Origin: Bryobacterales bacterium
GTDB taxonomy: Bacteria; Acidobacteriota; Terriglobia; Bryobacterales; Bryobacteraceae
Assembly (NCBI GenBank): GCA_026954325.1
Contig: JAIXKK010000080.1
Location: 7,497 to 71,496, forward strand
DNA: 64,000 nt
Direction: 5' to 3'
Within the stretch, counting starts at the first letter, position 1. Each line of letters opens with the position of its first letter. The position numbers were made by a program, and so were the translations under genes. Of this stretch, positions 17,092 to 26,147 are shown piece after piece. The notes beneath the pieces were generated by a model. The model saw nothing but the letters and a program-made list of their open reading frames with translations, was not told the origin of the DNA and searched no databases.

Positions 17092-18102
17092 TCAGGCGGT
17101 GCTCGCCTTGACGCGCACTCCCTTGGGCGCGACAGATGCGGGAAGCACGGTGGCGCCCTCCGCCTCGATCACTCGAGAAACCCGCTCTTTCGCGCCGCGC
17201 TCCACCAGGAAAAAGACGCACCCTCCACCGCCTGCCCCGCAGACTTTTGCCCCGCGCGCCCCGGCTTTCCGTGTCTTCTCCACCAACCGGTCGATCAACG
17301 GGGTCGTGATCCTCGGGGCGTTCTTCTTGCGGTTGGCCCACTCTTCCCGCAGCAGGCGCGCTGTTTCGGTCCAATCACTCTTCTCAAGCGCCCCGCGCAT
17401 CGCATTCGCGATGTCGGCAATCCGCTGGAAGTTGCGCTGCACTGTCTTGTCGCCGTCGATGTGCGCTTTGTTCACCTCCCAGTTGTTGATGCCCGAATTG
17501 CGCGGCTCGCCCGTATAGGCCAGCACGATGCGCTGGTTGAAATCTTCCAGATCCACGGTAATCGGCTTGCGCCGGATACCCGCGCAGTCCATTTCGACCG
17601 CGCTCACGCCGCCGTACATCGCCGGGTAGTAGTCCTGACATCCCGTAGGCACGCGGATAATGCGCGCCTCGTTGTTCTGCGCGATCTCGCGGAGTTTCTC
17701 GAGGGAATACCCCGACCCGGTCAGTTTGTTCAGCGCAGACGCAATGCTGATGATCAGTGAGGAAGACCCCGAGATGCCCGCTCCGGCCGGCGCTTCCGAA
17801 TTCGTCTCCATCACGAAGCCTTGCCGCGGCGCGAAAAAATCCACCACATAGGCCGGCAAGGGCAGCTTATACTTCGCGGCGCTTTGCAGAGCATCGAGGG
17901 AGGCGAAGGATTCTTCGCCTTTCAAATCGAGCGAGCGAAGCACAATCGAGGGATCGTCATGCGTGACAACAGAACAATACGTAAAGCGATTCACCGCGAA
18001 ATTCACCGTCACCGCATGCGCGTGGAAGAGGTAGAGAGGCCAGATGTCGAGCGTGCCCCCGGCCAGGTCCACGCGGCACGGGGATTGGGCAGTAATTTTC
18101 AT
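17092..18102 (-). CDS. GHMP family sugar kinase
   Basis: 336 residues. The N-terminal SPCRVDLAGGTLD and the ATP-binding EAPAGAGISGSSSL mark a GHMP kinase. The C-terminal KVCGAGGGGCVFFL is the third GHMP motif. Sequence features match the heptose/galactose-type kinases that phosphorylate a free sugar hydroxyl. The substrate cannot be fixed from context. A TATACT box lies 17 nt before the ATG. It is the first gene of a run with the CPBP protease and a secreted protein. Confidence 0.87.
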   Translation of the reverse strand: MKITAQSPCRVDLAGGTLDIWPLYLFHAHAVTVNFAVNRFTYCSVVTHDDPSIVLRSLDLKGEESFASLDALQSAAKYKLPLPAYVVDFFAPRQGFVMETNSEAPAGAGISGSSSLIISIASALNKLTGSGYSLEKLREIAQNNEARIIRVPTGCQDYYPAMYGGVSAVEMDCAGIRRKPITVDLEDFNQRIVLAYTGEPRNSGINNWEVNKAHIDGDKTVQRNFQRIADIANAMRGALEKSDWTETARLLREEWANRKKNAPRITTPLIDRLVEKTRKAGARGAKVCGAGGGGCVFFLVERGAKERVSRVIEAEGATVLPASVAPKGVRVKASTA

Positions 18103-18142
18103 AAGCTTCGAACTGTCCAGTATAGCCAGTTACACCCCGCCC

Positions 18143-18841
18143 TTAGTCGAGCTTGAGCAACGGCCCCGCGGCGTCTTCCGCCCGCCGCCTCGCTCCCGCG
18201 CGGATGATCAGCGCGCCCAACGCCGTCAACAGCAACGCCACGGGAAGCACCACGAAGCTGATCTCTCCCGGAATCAGGCGGTTCACCACCACCCGCTTCC
18301 AGGTGTTCGGGGCAAGCCGCACCCACATGAGCACCAGCACGAGGACCAGCAGAAACAGCCGCCTCGAGTGCGCCTTCGCCAGCGAGGGTGTCGCCACGTT
18401 CAGCGACAGCCACCCCGTCACCGCCGCCGCGAACAGCGTAGCCGCCATGCTGAGTATCCCTACATTCACCAATATGGAAGCCGGAGGCAGAATCACCCGC
18501 CCGTGCCAGTTTGCCGCATTCACCGTGAAGAAACCCGATGCCAGGATCAGCGCGTTCCAGAAGGCCGCGAACAGAAATGGCGTGATCACCTGCGCCTGGT
18601 AGCCATCCGCCGGAGGTTGCGCCTTCCGGCTCGCCACGCTCTCCGCCACAAGCGGCGCGGCGAACAGACACGGCAGGCACGCGTAGGCAAGCAGCAGCAT
18701 CACATCCAGGAAATCGAGCCCCTGCTTGAGCGGCACGGCTACGCCGAAGAAGGCAATCGCCAGGAAATGGCCGATCCACCCCATGAGGCTCATCCCGCTG
18801 AAGAAGTGCTGGAACTCGGTTTCAATGGCCTTTGCGGTCAT
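18143..18841 (-). CDS. Polytopic membrane protein of unknown function
   Basis: 232 residues with about six hydrophobic helices (for example FLAIAFFGVAVPL and ILVNVGILSMAATLFAAAV). Charged residues are concentrated in the short loops and the C-terminal tail. Start ATG 18841 (MTAKAIETEF) is preferred over 18883 because the earlier residues look non-coding. I recognise no family. It is divergent from the Uma2 gene. Confidence 0.6.
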   Translation of the reverse strand: MTAKAIETEFQHFFSGMSLMGWIGHFLAIAFFGVAVPLKQGLDFLDVMLLLAYACLPCLFAAPLVAESVASRKAQPPADGYQAQVITPFLFAAFWNALILASGFFTVNAANWHGRVILPPASILVNVGILSMAATLFAAAVTGWLSLNVATPSLAKAHSRRLFLLVLVLVLMWVRLAPNTWKRVVVNRLIPGEISFVVLPVALLLTALGALIIRAGARRRAEDAAGPLLKLD

Positions 18842-18899
18842 TGCCGCATATCGTAACACCGCCGGGGCGGAGAGCGCAGGCATGCGCTAGCATAAGGTC

Positions 18900-19412
18900 A
18901 TGTCCACCAGGGCGCTTGTCTCCCCGGAAGAGTACCTCCACATGACCTTTGAAGGTCCGGACTCCGAGTACGTCGACGGGGAGATCTTGGAGAGAACGAT
19001 GCCCAATGAGGAACATAGTGCCGTTCAAGTCCGCTTTGTCGAGATTGTATACGAGTTGAAAAAGCGTGGGATCCGCATCTTCGCCCGCACAGAGCTTCGT
19101 CATCAACTCGCTCCTTCCGTCTTCCGGATTCCCGATGTGGCTATTTTTGAAGGCGTCTCCGTAGGCGCTTCCATCCCCACGGCCCCGCCCCTCGCCGTCG
19201 TCGAAATCATCTCCCCCGACGACAGATTCATCGACATCAGCGCCAAACTCCACCAATACCAGGAGTGGGGCGTCCCGCACATCTGGATCGTGAACCCTCA
19301 GGACAAGACCTTCGCCATCTTCCGTAACAACAGCCTCACCGATGCCGGCCGCTTCGAGATCCCCGAATACCAGGTCGCCATCTCTTGGGTGCTTAACAGT
19401 TTTGGGGAATAA
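18900..19412 (+). CDS. Uma2 family endonuclease-like protein, 3' end replaced by insertion element
   Basis: 170 residues of the Uma2/DUF820 PD-(D/E)XK nuclease family: SPEEYLHM, YVDGEI, PDVAIF and the catalytic block LAVVEIISPDDRF followed by KLHQYQEWGVPHIWIV. An ISKra4-type element starts at 19387, so the last residues (WVLNSFGE) come from the element. Removing it and one 9-bp target repeat restores the frame AIS-SAEFF-stop, with the original stop at 21850-21852. The catalytic core is intact, so the protein may still work. Its biological role is unknown for most members. Confidence 0.85.
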   Translation: MSTRALVSPEEYLHMTFEGPDSEYVDGEILERTMPNEEHSAVQVRFVEIVYELKKRGIRIFARTELRHQLAPSVFRIPDVAIFEGVSVGASIPTAPPLAVVEIISPDDRFIDISAKLHQYQEWGVPHIWIVNPQDKTFAIFRNNSLTDAGRFEIPEYQVAISWVLNSFGE

Positions 19413-19559
19413 GGATCGAACCGGCTCTTGAACCGCAAACTCGCCCCGCGGCGACGCCCCGACTGGAAAGGTCTGGGAACAGTCTGGAACAGTCACGCCA
19501 CCGAGGATGAGACGGTCGCTGTAAAAAACATTTGCGAGAAGTCTTGTTGTTTTGTCAAG

Positions 19560-19581
19560 CTGATAGTAATATTACTATCAG
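19560..19581 (+). promoter_or_regulatory. Perfect 22-bp palindrome directly before the DUF6788 start
   Basis: CTGATAGTAAT (19560-19570) is followed at once by its exact reverse complement (19571-19581), and the ATG of the DUF6788 gene starts at 19582. It contains no purine-rich ribosome binding site. In DNA it could be an operator; in RNA a hairpin would cover the start. Confidence 0.65.
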
Positions 19582-19974
19582 ATGACTTCCGATAGCGATT
19601 CTCCCACCCCTCACGGCTCCGAAGCATCCCGCCTTCGCCGCCGCGCCCGCCTCCTCATCGCTCGCTTCCAAGTCCCCGGTGATGCCCTTCCAGGGTCGCT
19701 TTCCCTTTCTCACCGCCGTTGCGGAAAGCCCTCCTGCCACTGCGCCAAAGGCGACGGCCATCCTCTCTGGACTCTCACTTTTATGGCTGGCGGCAAGAAA
19801 CGTGTCGAAGCCATTCCTGTCGACTGGCTCGATGTGATTCGTCCTCGCGTCGAGGCGGGCCGGTTCTTTAAAGAAGCTGCCGCCGAACTGCTGGTCATCA
19901 ACGCGGAGTTGTTGGTGCTCGCCCGAAACCAGCGCCCCCGTCCATCCCGCCGTACTGTTCCACCACCCCCATAG
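19582..19974 (+). CDS. DUF6788 protein encoded in the insertion sequence
   Basis: 130 residues. The cysteine cluster HRRCGKPSCHCAKGDGHP is the DUF6788 signature. The mid-region IPVDWLDVIRPRVEAG and the helical tail match that family, which is often found just upstream of ISKra4-type transposases. The start abuts a perfect palindrome at 19560-19581. The transposase begins 11 nt after this stop. A small zinc- or DNA-binding accessory protein is likely, but its role in transposition is not established. Confidence 0.8.
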   Translation: MTSDSDSPTPHGSEASRLRRRARLLIARFQVPGDALPGSLSLSHRRCGKPSCHCAKGDGHPLWTLTFMAGGKKRVEAIPVDWLDVIRPRVEAGRFFKEAAAELLVINAELLVLARNQRPRPSRRTVPPPP

Positions 19975-19985
19975 ATGGAGAAGTT

Positions 19986-21356
19986 ATGCCCAAACAACTG
20001 CCTCGCCAAGAATCCGCGGCGCCGCCCACACGGCCTGTTTTGGCCGATGATGCTTTATGTTTCTTGTCGCTGGAACGAGACGTGGAGATCGAGTTTCGCC
20101 CTCAGATATTGGCGGCACTGCAAGGCAAAGTTGATGCCGTCGCCCGTGCCGCGCGTGGCACTGTGCCCTCGTGTCCGCATTGCGGTCAACCGATGCGCTG
20201 CCAAGACACGCGAGCGGTCTCGTGGCTGGCTCGCTGTGGGTGTCTGCACGCTCCTGTATCGCGGTATCGCTGCCCACCCTGCCGTTATGAGTGCCGGCCC
20301 TTGCTGGATCTGCTGGGAGTGGAACCTGGCCGCATCAGCGGCGCGCTGGCCCGCTTGCTGGCTCTGCTGGCCACGGTGGTGCCCTATCCGCTGGCGGCAC
20401 GCCTGGCCTGGTTGCTGTTGGGTGTAACGGTCAGTCCCATGAGCATATGGCGGGTTGCGCAGCGATTGGGCGAAGCGGCGGCGCATCATACCGAGGCCTT
20501 GAGCCAGTATCATGCCGACAGCCGCAGTTCAGGCGCATCCACGCAGGCGGCTCCGGCAGCTGTAGTGCTGGGGGTAGATGGCTGCAGTTTGGGAATGCAA
20601 GTACGCTCTACACGGCGTCGCCGCAAAGACGGTGAAACACTGCCTCCGTTGCAGCCCATTGAGGAGGGCCACTTCCGCGAAGTCAAAACGGGCGTTTTGC
20701 TGCTGCCCAGCGAACGGGTGGAAACCTCTCCAGGGAGGCGCTCTGTAGTGCGCCGATTTCTGGTGACCTGTCTGGGTGATGCTGACGCGATTTTCGCTCG
20801 CCTATATGCGCAATTGCGGGAACTGGGCTGGGTCGGCGCCCACACGGTAGTAGTCATTGTCGGCGATGGCGCGGAATGGATCTGGAATCGCGCCAGCATG
20901 TTTGTGCACCGTTGTGAAATCCTCGATTTCTGGCACGCTCTGGAACACGCCTGGGGATTTGCTCATCTCCGCTACGGGGAAGGTTCTGCACAAGCCGATC
21001 GTTGGGTCCATAAGATCGCTGAGGATCTGCGGGCCGGAAAGGTACAGCAGGTCATTGCCAGACTGAAGCGTCTGCAGCCGAAAACACCGGAACTGCAAGA
21101 GAGTTTGCAGCGGCTCATCCACTACTACAGTGAGAATGCCGGGCGCATGCGCTATGACGAATACCTGCGACTGGGCTATGGGATCGGCAGCGGCGCCGTG
21201 GAAAGCGCCCATAAGCAGGTTGTCCATGCTCGTTTCCGCCAAGCGGGAATGCGCTGGAGTGAAGCGGGAGCCCGTCGCCTGTTAGCACTACGTCTGCTGT
21301 TGTTGAATCATGACTGGGCGAAGCTGGACAGGATGCGCATGGTCTCGCTCGCCTAA
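19986..21356 (+). CDS. ISKra4-type transposase
   Basis: 456 residues. An N-terminal zinc-ribbon-like region (CPHCGQPM ... YRCPPCRYEC) precedes the catalytic part. The DDE residues are likely in VLGVDGCSLG, in VGDGAEWIWN followed by ILDFWHALEH, and in the final GIGSGAVESAHKQVV block with RFRQAGMRWS, which is diagnostic for ISKra4-like enzymes. The frame is complete with no degradation. It sits inside 22-bp terminal repeats with a 9-bp target duplication. Confidence 0.88.
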   Translation: MPKQLPRQESAAPPTRPVLADDALCFLSLERDVEIEFRPQILAALQGKVDAVARAARGTVPSCPHCGQPMRCQDTRAVSWLARCGCLHAPVSRYRCPPCRYECRPLLDLLGVEPGRISGALARLLALLATVVPYPLAARLAWLLLGVTVSPMSIWRVAQRLGEAAAHHTEALSQYHADSRSSGASTQAAPAAVVLGVDGCSLGMQVRSTRRRRKDGETLPPLQPIEEGHFREVKTGVLLLPSERVETSPGRRSVVRRFLVTCLGDADAIFARLYAQLRELGWVGAHTVVVIVGDGAEWIWNRASMFVHRCEILDFWHALEHAWGFAHLRYGEGSAQADRWVHKIAEDLRAGKVQQVIARLKRLQPKTPELQESLQRLIHYYSENAGRMRYDEYLRLGYGIGSGAVESAHKQVVHARFRQAGMRWSEAGARRLLALRLLLLNHDWAKLDRMRMVSLA

Positions 21357-21418
21357 CCTACTCCGCACTGCGGCCCCCAGCCGTTGACCTCGATTTCGCA
21401 ATACGCCATCATCGGGCC

Positions 21419-21820
21419 ATGGCCCGTCGCTCCACAGTTGAAGTCCCTGTTGATCTCCGCGCCCGTCTGGAAGCGGCGCGACTCGATCTGCTGGCGCTGT
21501 TTCGTGCTCTCGACAGAATGGATCTGACACCGTCGGAGATTCCCCAGCGATTGATTCGACAGCTCTTTGAATTGGATGCCGACTATGCGGAGGCGCTCTG
21601 GGCACTGGATCAACCGCTGGGAACCCTGGACTTAAACGCCATGCTCCGCGATATCCTGGCCGCCTTGGATCAACTCCCAGAAGCCGAGAAGCGATTCCGA
21701 AAGAATCTCCCCCGCCGTGCTCAGCCCACTCTCGGTCAACTGGAAGCCAGCATTCGCAACGCTCTGCGACCCGCTGAGGCCTACAACATGGTCCCCGGTC
21801 GCGATCCCCAAAACGGTTAA
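21419..21820 (+). CDS. Third ORF of the insertion sequence, unknown function
   Basis: 133 residues, largely helical and charged, with no motif I recognise. It starts 62 bases after the transposase and its stop codon (21818-21820) lies inside the right inverted repeat, so it belongs to the element and not to the host. It may be a passenger or an accessory transposition protein. Reverse-strand ORFs here are shadows. Confidence 0.55.
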   Translation: MARRSTVEVPVDLRARLEAARLDLLALFRALDRMDLTPSEIPQRLIRQLFELDADYAEALWALDQPLGTLDLNAMLRDILAALDQLPEAEKRFRKNLPRRAQPTLGQLEASIRNALRPAEAYNMVPGRDPQNG

Positions 21821-21903
21821 GCACCCCCATCTCTTCCGCTGAGTTCTTCTAAGCCCTCTGTCTGATACCCTGAAAGCTTACCCTCCGATCCCTATCGACG
21901 TAC

Positions 21904-24488
21904 ATGGATATTTCGCAACTACCGAAGCATTTCGATTCCCGCCAGGCCGAAGAATCCTGGGACAACCAATGGGAGGCCTGGGGCGTTTACCGCTTCGACC
22001 CCACCCGTGCCCGCGGCGAGTCTTTCGTCATCGATACGCCGCCGCCCACTGTTTCCGGTTCTCTTCACGTCGGCCACGTCTTCTCCTACACCCATACGGA
22101 CCTCATGGCCCGCTTCCAGCGTATGATGGGCCGCAACATCTTCTATCCCCTGGGTTGGGATGACAACGGCCTTCCCACTGAGCGCCGCGTGCAGAACTTC
22201 TTCAATGTCCGCTGCGATCCCACAATCCCCTACGCGGAAGAGTTCGATACGGACGCCGCCGCCAGGGAAAAGCATCCCGTCAGTGTCTCGCGCCGGAATT
22301 TCATCGAACTCTGCCTGCGCCTCACCGCCGAGGATGAAAAAGTCTTCAAAGCCCTGTGGCGCCGCATCGGTCTTTCCGTCGATTGGCGCCATGAGTATTC
22401 CACCATCGACGAGCGCTGCCGCCGCGCCGCGCAGTACAGCTTCCTCGACCTTTACAAGAAGGGCCACGTCTATGCCGTCGACTCTCCAGCCATGTGGGAC
22501 GTCGATTTCCAGACCGCCGTCGCGCAAGCCGAGGTCGAGGACCGCAATACCGCCGGGCATTTCCATAACATCCGCTTCGGAGTCGAAGGTTCCGAAACAA
22601 CCTTCGTCATCGCCACCACCCGCCCCGAACTGCTCGCTGCCTGTGTCGCCGTCACCGCCCATCCCGATGACCCGCGCTACAAACCCTACTTCGGCAAACA
22701 CGCGGTCACCCCTGTTTTTCATGCTCCCGTCCCCATCTTCCCCAGCGAGCTTGCGGATCCCGAAAAAGGCACCGGTATCCTCATGGTCTGCACCTTCGGC
22801 GACGCCACCGACGTCCGCTGGTGGCGCGAGCAAAGCCTCCCCAACCGCCAGATCATCGGCCGCAACGGCCGGCTCATGCCCGTCACCTACGGCGAGCCCG
22901 GATGGGAAAGCAATAACCCCGCGGCTGCCAACGAGGCCTATGCCCACCTTGCGGGTAAAAACACCAAACAGGCCCGCAAGATCATGGTGGAGGTTCTCCT
23001 CGGCGATGCCCTCGTCAATCCCCCCAAGCCCATCGAGCACGCCGTCAAGTATTTCGAGAAAGGCGATCAACCCCTCGAGTTCATCTCCACCCGCCAGTGG
23101 TTCGTCCGCCTGCTCGACAAGAAGGACGAACTCATCTCCTGCGGCAACCGCATCCAGTGGCACCCCGAATTCATGGGCCACCGCTACCGCACCTGGACGG
23201 AAAACCTTCAATTTGACTGGTGCATCTCACGCCAGCGCTACTTCGGTGTTCCGTTCCCCTGCTGGTACCGGGTTGACGACGAGGGCAATCCCGATTACGT
23301 CCATCCGATTCTCGCCGCGCCGGAAGTCCTGCCCGTCGATCCCATGGCAACCGCTCCGCCGGGATTCACGGAGTCCCAGCGCAATCAGCCCGGCGGGTTC
23401 GTTGCCGAAGGCGACGTCTTCGATACCTGGTTCACCAGTTCCCTCACCCCGCAAATCGCCTCCGGATGGATGACGGACCCCAAACTGCACTCTAACCTCT
23501 TCCCCTTTGACGTGCGCCCGCAGAGTCATGAAATCATTCGAACCTGGGCTTTTTACACGGTTGTGAAGGCATGGCTCCACGCGGCTGATGTCCCGTGGCG
23601 TCACGTCGCCATCTCCGGATGGGTGCTTGACCCGGACCGCAAGAAGATGTCGAAAAGCAAGGGGAACGTCGTGACGCCCATGCACCTGCTCGACGATACG
23701 GCGACGCCGTCCGCTACTGGTCCGCCAATGCGCGCCTCGGCTCCGATACCGCCTTTGACACTAATGTCCTCAAGGTGGGCAAGCGCCTGGTGACGAAACT
23801 CTTCAACGCCGGCAAATTTGTCCTCATGCAGACCGCCGGGCCCCACCCTATTTCCCATCCTCTCGACCTTGCGTTCCTCGACCAACTCCGGCAACTCGTC
23901 CAGCGCGCCACGGATCAGTTCCTCAAGTACGAGCATTCCTACGCGCTCGGCGAGATCGAGCGCTTCTTCTGGCGCGGGCTCACCGACAGCTATCTCGAAC
24001 TCGTCAAAGCCCGGTCGCGATCGGAAACCGACCCCGCCGGACGCGGTTCCGCTGTCGCCGCCTTGCGGCTGGCCCTCAATATCCTCTTGCGTCTTCTTTC
24101 GCCCTTCGTTCCCTATATCACGGAGGAGATCTGGTCCTGGGCCTTCGCCGAAGAGACGGGACATCGCAGCATTCATCGCGCGCCTTGGCCTACCGGGGCG
24201 GATCTGCCCGCTCCCGGCGCCGCCTCCGGCCAGCTATTTGAGACAGCCATCTCCGCTTTGAGCACGGTGAACAAAACCAAGAGCGAATCCGGCGTTTCCG
24301 TCGGCCGCTCCATCGGCTCGCTTCACCTTGCCTGCAATGCGGAGACCGCCAACCTCTTCGATTTTGTCAAGGCCGACGTGATGGGCGCCGTCCGTGCCGC
24401 GAACTGCACCGTCGAAACCAGGGATTCTCTCGAAGCGGACCAGTTTGAAGTGGTTTCCGTTACGTTTGAAACCGCGGAAGTAGGATAA
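21904..24488 (+). CDS. valS: Valine-tRNA ligase, interrupted by a frameshift
   Basis: Class I synthetase charging tRNA-Val. The first frame (21904 to about 23697) has HVGH (SGSLHVGHVFSYTHTD), the editing domain (TFVIATTRPELL) and WCISRQRYFG, and ends just after KKMSKSKGNVVTPMHLLDD. The second frame (about 23698 to 24488) continues with YGDAVRYWSANARLGSDTAFD and the anticodon-binding domain. The frame change needs one extra base near 23697-23703. The restored YGDAVRYW also lacks the usual alanine, so four bases may be missing. valS is essential, so this is either an assembly error or a non-functional copy. Total about 860 residues, normal length. Confidence 0.85.
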
Positions 24489-24493
24489 AACTC

Positions 24494-25108
24494 ATGAAAG
24501 CCAAGTGGATTCTTCTTTCCTTTTTCACCGCGGCCGCAGCCATCCTCGCCTTGGCCGCCGACAAGACTCCCAAGCCGGGCAAGGATGGATGGGTTTCCAT
24601 GTTCGACGGCAAGACCCTCAACGGCTGGAAGGCCGCCGACAATCCCGAAAGCTGGAGCGTCAGGAACGGAGCCATCGTCGGCGACGGTGAGCGCAGCCAC
24701 CTCTTCTGGATGGGCGAGCAGTGCGAAAACTGCGAATTCCGCGCCGAGGTCAAATTGAACCACGGCGGCAATTCCGGCATGTACTTCCGCGCCGAATTCA
24801 TGCCCGGCTGGCCCAACGGCTACGAGGCCCAGGTCAACAACACCCACAAGGACCCGGTCAAGACCGGTTCCCTCTACAACCTCGTCAAGGTCTATGACCA
24901 ACTCGTCCCCGACGACACCTGGTGGACCCAGGACATCATCGCCGACGGCAATCACATCATCATCAAAGTGAACGGCAAGGTTACCGCCGACTACGTCGAC
25001 GAGAAGCGCCTCCACATGAAGGGCTACCTCGCCCTCCAGCAGCACAACAAAGGCAGCGTCGTCGAGTACCGGAACCTCATGTTCCGCAAGTTGCCCGCAA
25101 AGAAGTAG
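24494..25108 (+). CDS. DUF1080 (3-keto-disaccharide hydrolase-like) secreted protein
   Basis: 204 residues with a signal peptide (WILLSFFTAAAAILALA). SMFDGKTLNGWKA near the start and HGGNSGMYFRAEFMP, followed by YEAQVNNTH, are the DUF1080 jelly-roll markers. The family includes 3-keto-disaccharide hydrolases that act on oxidised sugars. It follows valS by 5 bases. An unrelated-length paralogue at 4933-5657 is frameshifted. The Gfo/Idh/MocA oxidoreductases at 0.4-3 kb could supply 3-keto sugars, but that link is inference. Confidence 0.83.
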   Translation: MKAKWILLSFFTAAAAILALAADKTPKPGKDGWVSMFDGKTLNGWKAADNPESWSVRNGAIVGDGERSHLFWMGEQCENCEFRAEVKLNHGGNSGMYFRAEFMPGWPNGYEAQVNNTHKDPVKTGSLYNLVKVYDQLVPDDTWWTQDIIADGNHIIIKVNGKVTADYVDEKRLHMKGYLALQQHNKGSVVEYRNLMFRKLPAKK

Positions 25109-25245
25109 CGGCTGCCGCGGCCGTCTACGACAATCCTGCCTGCGCCCGCACTGAGAATGCTGATGCAAAGAACGGGCATTCGGCCTCTTGAGGGCACTGC
25201 ATTGGCGGCGAGTCAATTTTGTCTGCCACTGCCCGCCCGGCCCCC

Positions 25246-26130
25246 TTAGCCGCCTACGTACGATCCGCTCCGGATCTCATCGAGCACATTCGGCCATTTC
25301 GGAGCCCAGCCCAACATCCGGCCCGCTTTTGTGCTCATGATCCGCTGGTCCATCACTAAGGCATCCGCCATTGCCCCAATCTGTTGCCGGGCCTCGTTGA
25401 GCGGCCATAACTCCACTCGCGCCTCATTCATCGTGGCCACCGTTTCCGCGACAATGCGCACCGTGAACGCCGGGCCGTCCGCCGCCAAAAACAACTCACC
25501 TCCGGGGGTTTGCTCCACCGCCCGCACATAAAGCTCCGCCAGCGCGTCCACATGGATAAAACTCCAGTGATTGTTCCCCGTGCCGACAATCCTCACCAGC
25601 TTCTGCGTCCTTGCCTGCCGCACAAAACCACCCACCGTTCCGCCGCCGCGTCCGTATACCATCGCGGGCCGGATCACCACCCCTTCCACCTTCGCGTCCC
25701 GGCTCTCGATCACCATCTTCTCCACGGCCGGACGCCAGGCGGCCAGCGCCGGCGGCCGCAACACCGTCAACTCTCCCGCGACGCGCCCCTTGGTGTCGCC
25801 AATCACCCACACCCCGCTTGTGTACAGGAACGCCCTTCCGCTGCCGCGTAACGCTTCGAGCGTGGCCCGCACCGTTTGCTGATCGAGCGCCGCCGAATCC
25901 GGTCCCCAAGCCATGGCCGTATGAATTACCGCATCGGCGCGAGCCGCTCCCGCCGCCACGCTCGCCGGATTTCGCAGATCCCCGCTCACCGGCGCCGCCC
26001 CCAGTTTTCTTATTTTCTCCGCCGATTCATCGGACCGCGCCAAGCCGCTCACCGCGTGGCCTGCCTTCTGTAAGTACTCCGTGATCACGCCGCCGACATA
26101 TCCGCTCGCCCCAGTGACAAGTACGTTCAT
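25246..26130 (-). CDS. NAD-dependent epimerase/dehydratase (extended SDR)
   Basis: 294 residues. The Rossmann start MNVLVTGASGYVGG and the VIHTAMAW segment fit the extended short-chain dehydrogenase fold, and FIHVDALAELYVRAVE fits its C-terminal half. The classic YxxxK catalytic pair is not evident at the expected site, so it may be atypical. ATG 26130 is preferred, giving the Rossmann motif at the very N-terminus. No pathway partner is adjacent; the HDOD gene lies 17 bases upstream. Confidence 0.8.
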   Translation of the reverse strand: MNVLVTGASGYVGGVITEYLQKAGHAVSGLARSDESAEKIRKLGAAPVSGDLRNPASVAAGAARADAVIHTAMAWGPDSAALDQQTVRATLEALRGSGRAFLYTSGVWVIGDTKGRVAGELTVLRPPALAAWRPAVEKMVIESRDAKVEGVVIRPAMVYGRGGGTVGGFVRQARTQKLVRIVGTGNNHWSFIHVDALAELYVRAVEQTPGGELFLAADGPAFTVRIVAETVATMNEARVELWPLNEARQQIGAMADALVMDQRIMSTKAGRMLGWAPKWPNVLDEIRSGSYVGG

Positions 26131-26147
26131 CAGCCCCAATCTACCAT

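Larger units (their letters stand above)
19387..21826 (+). mobile_element. Complete ISKra4-type insertion sequence, 2440 bp
   Basis: The ends are 22-bp inverted repeats with one mismatch: left 19387-19408 (GGGTGCTTAAC ... GTTTTGGGGA) and right 21805-21826. A 9-bp direct repeat CCATCTCTT flanks them at 19378-19386 and 21827-21835, the target duplication. The element carries a DUF6788 gene, the transposase and a third ORF, all on the plus strand. It inserted in the last codons of a Uma2 gene. All three frames are open and the repeats nearly identical, so insertion looks recent. Confidence 0.88.
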
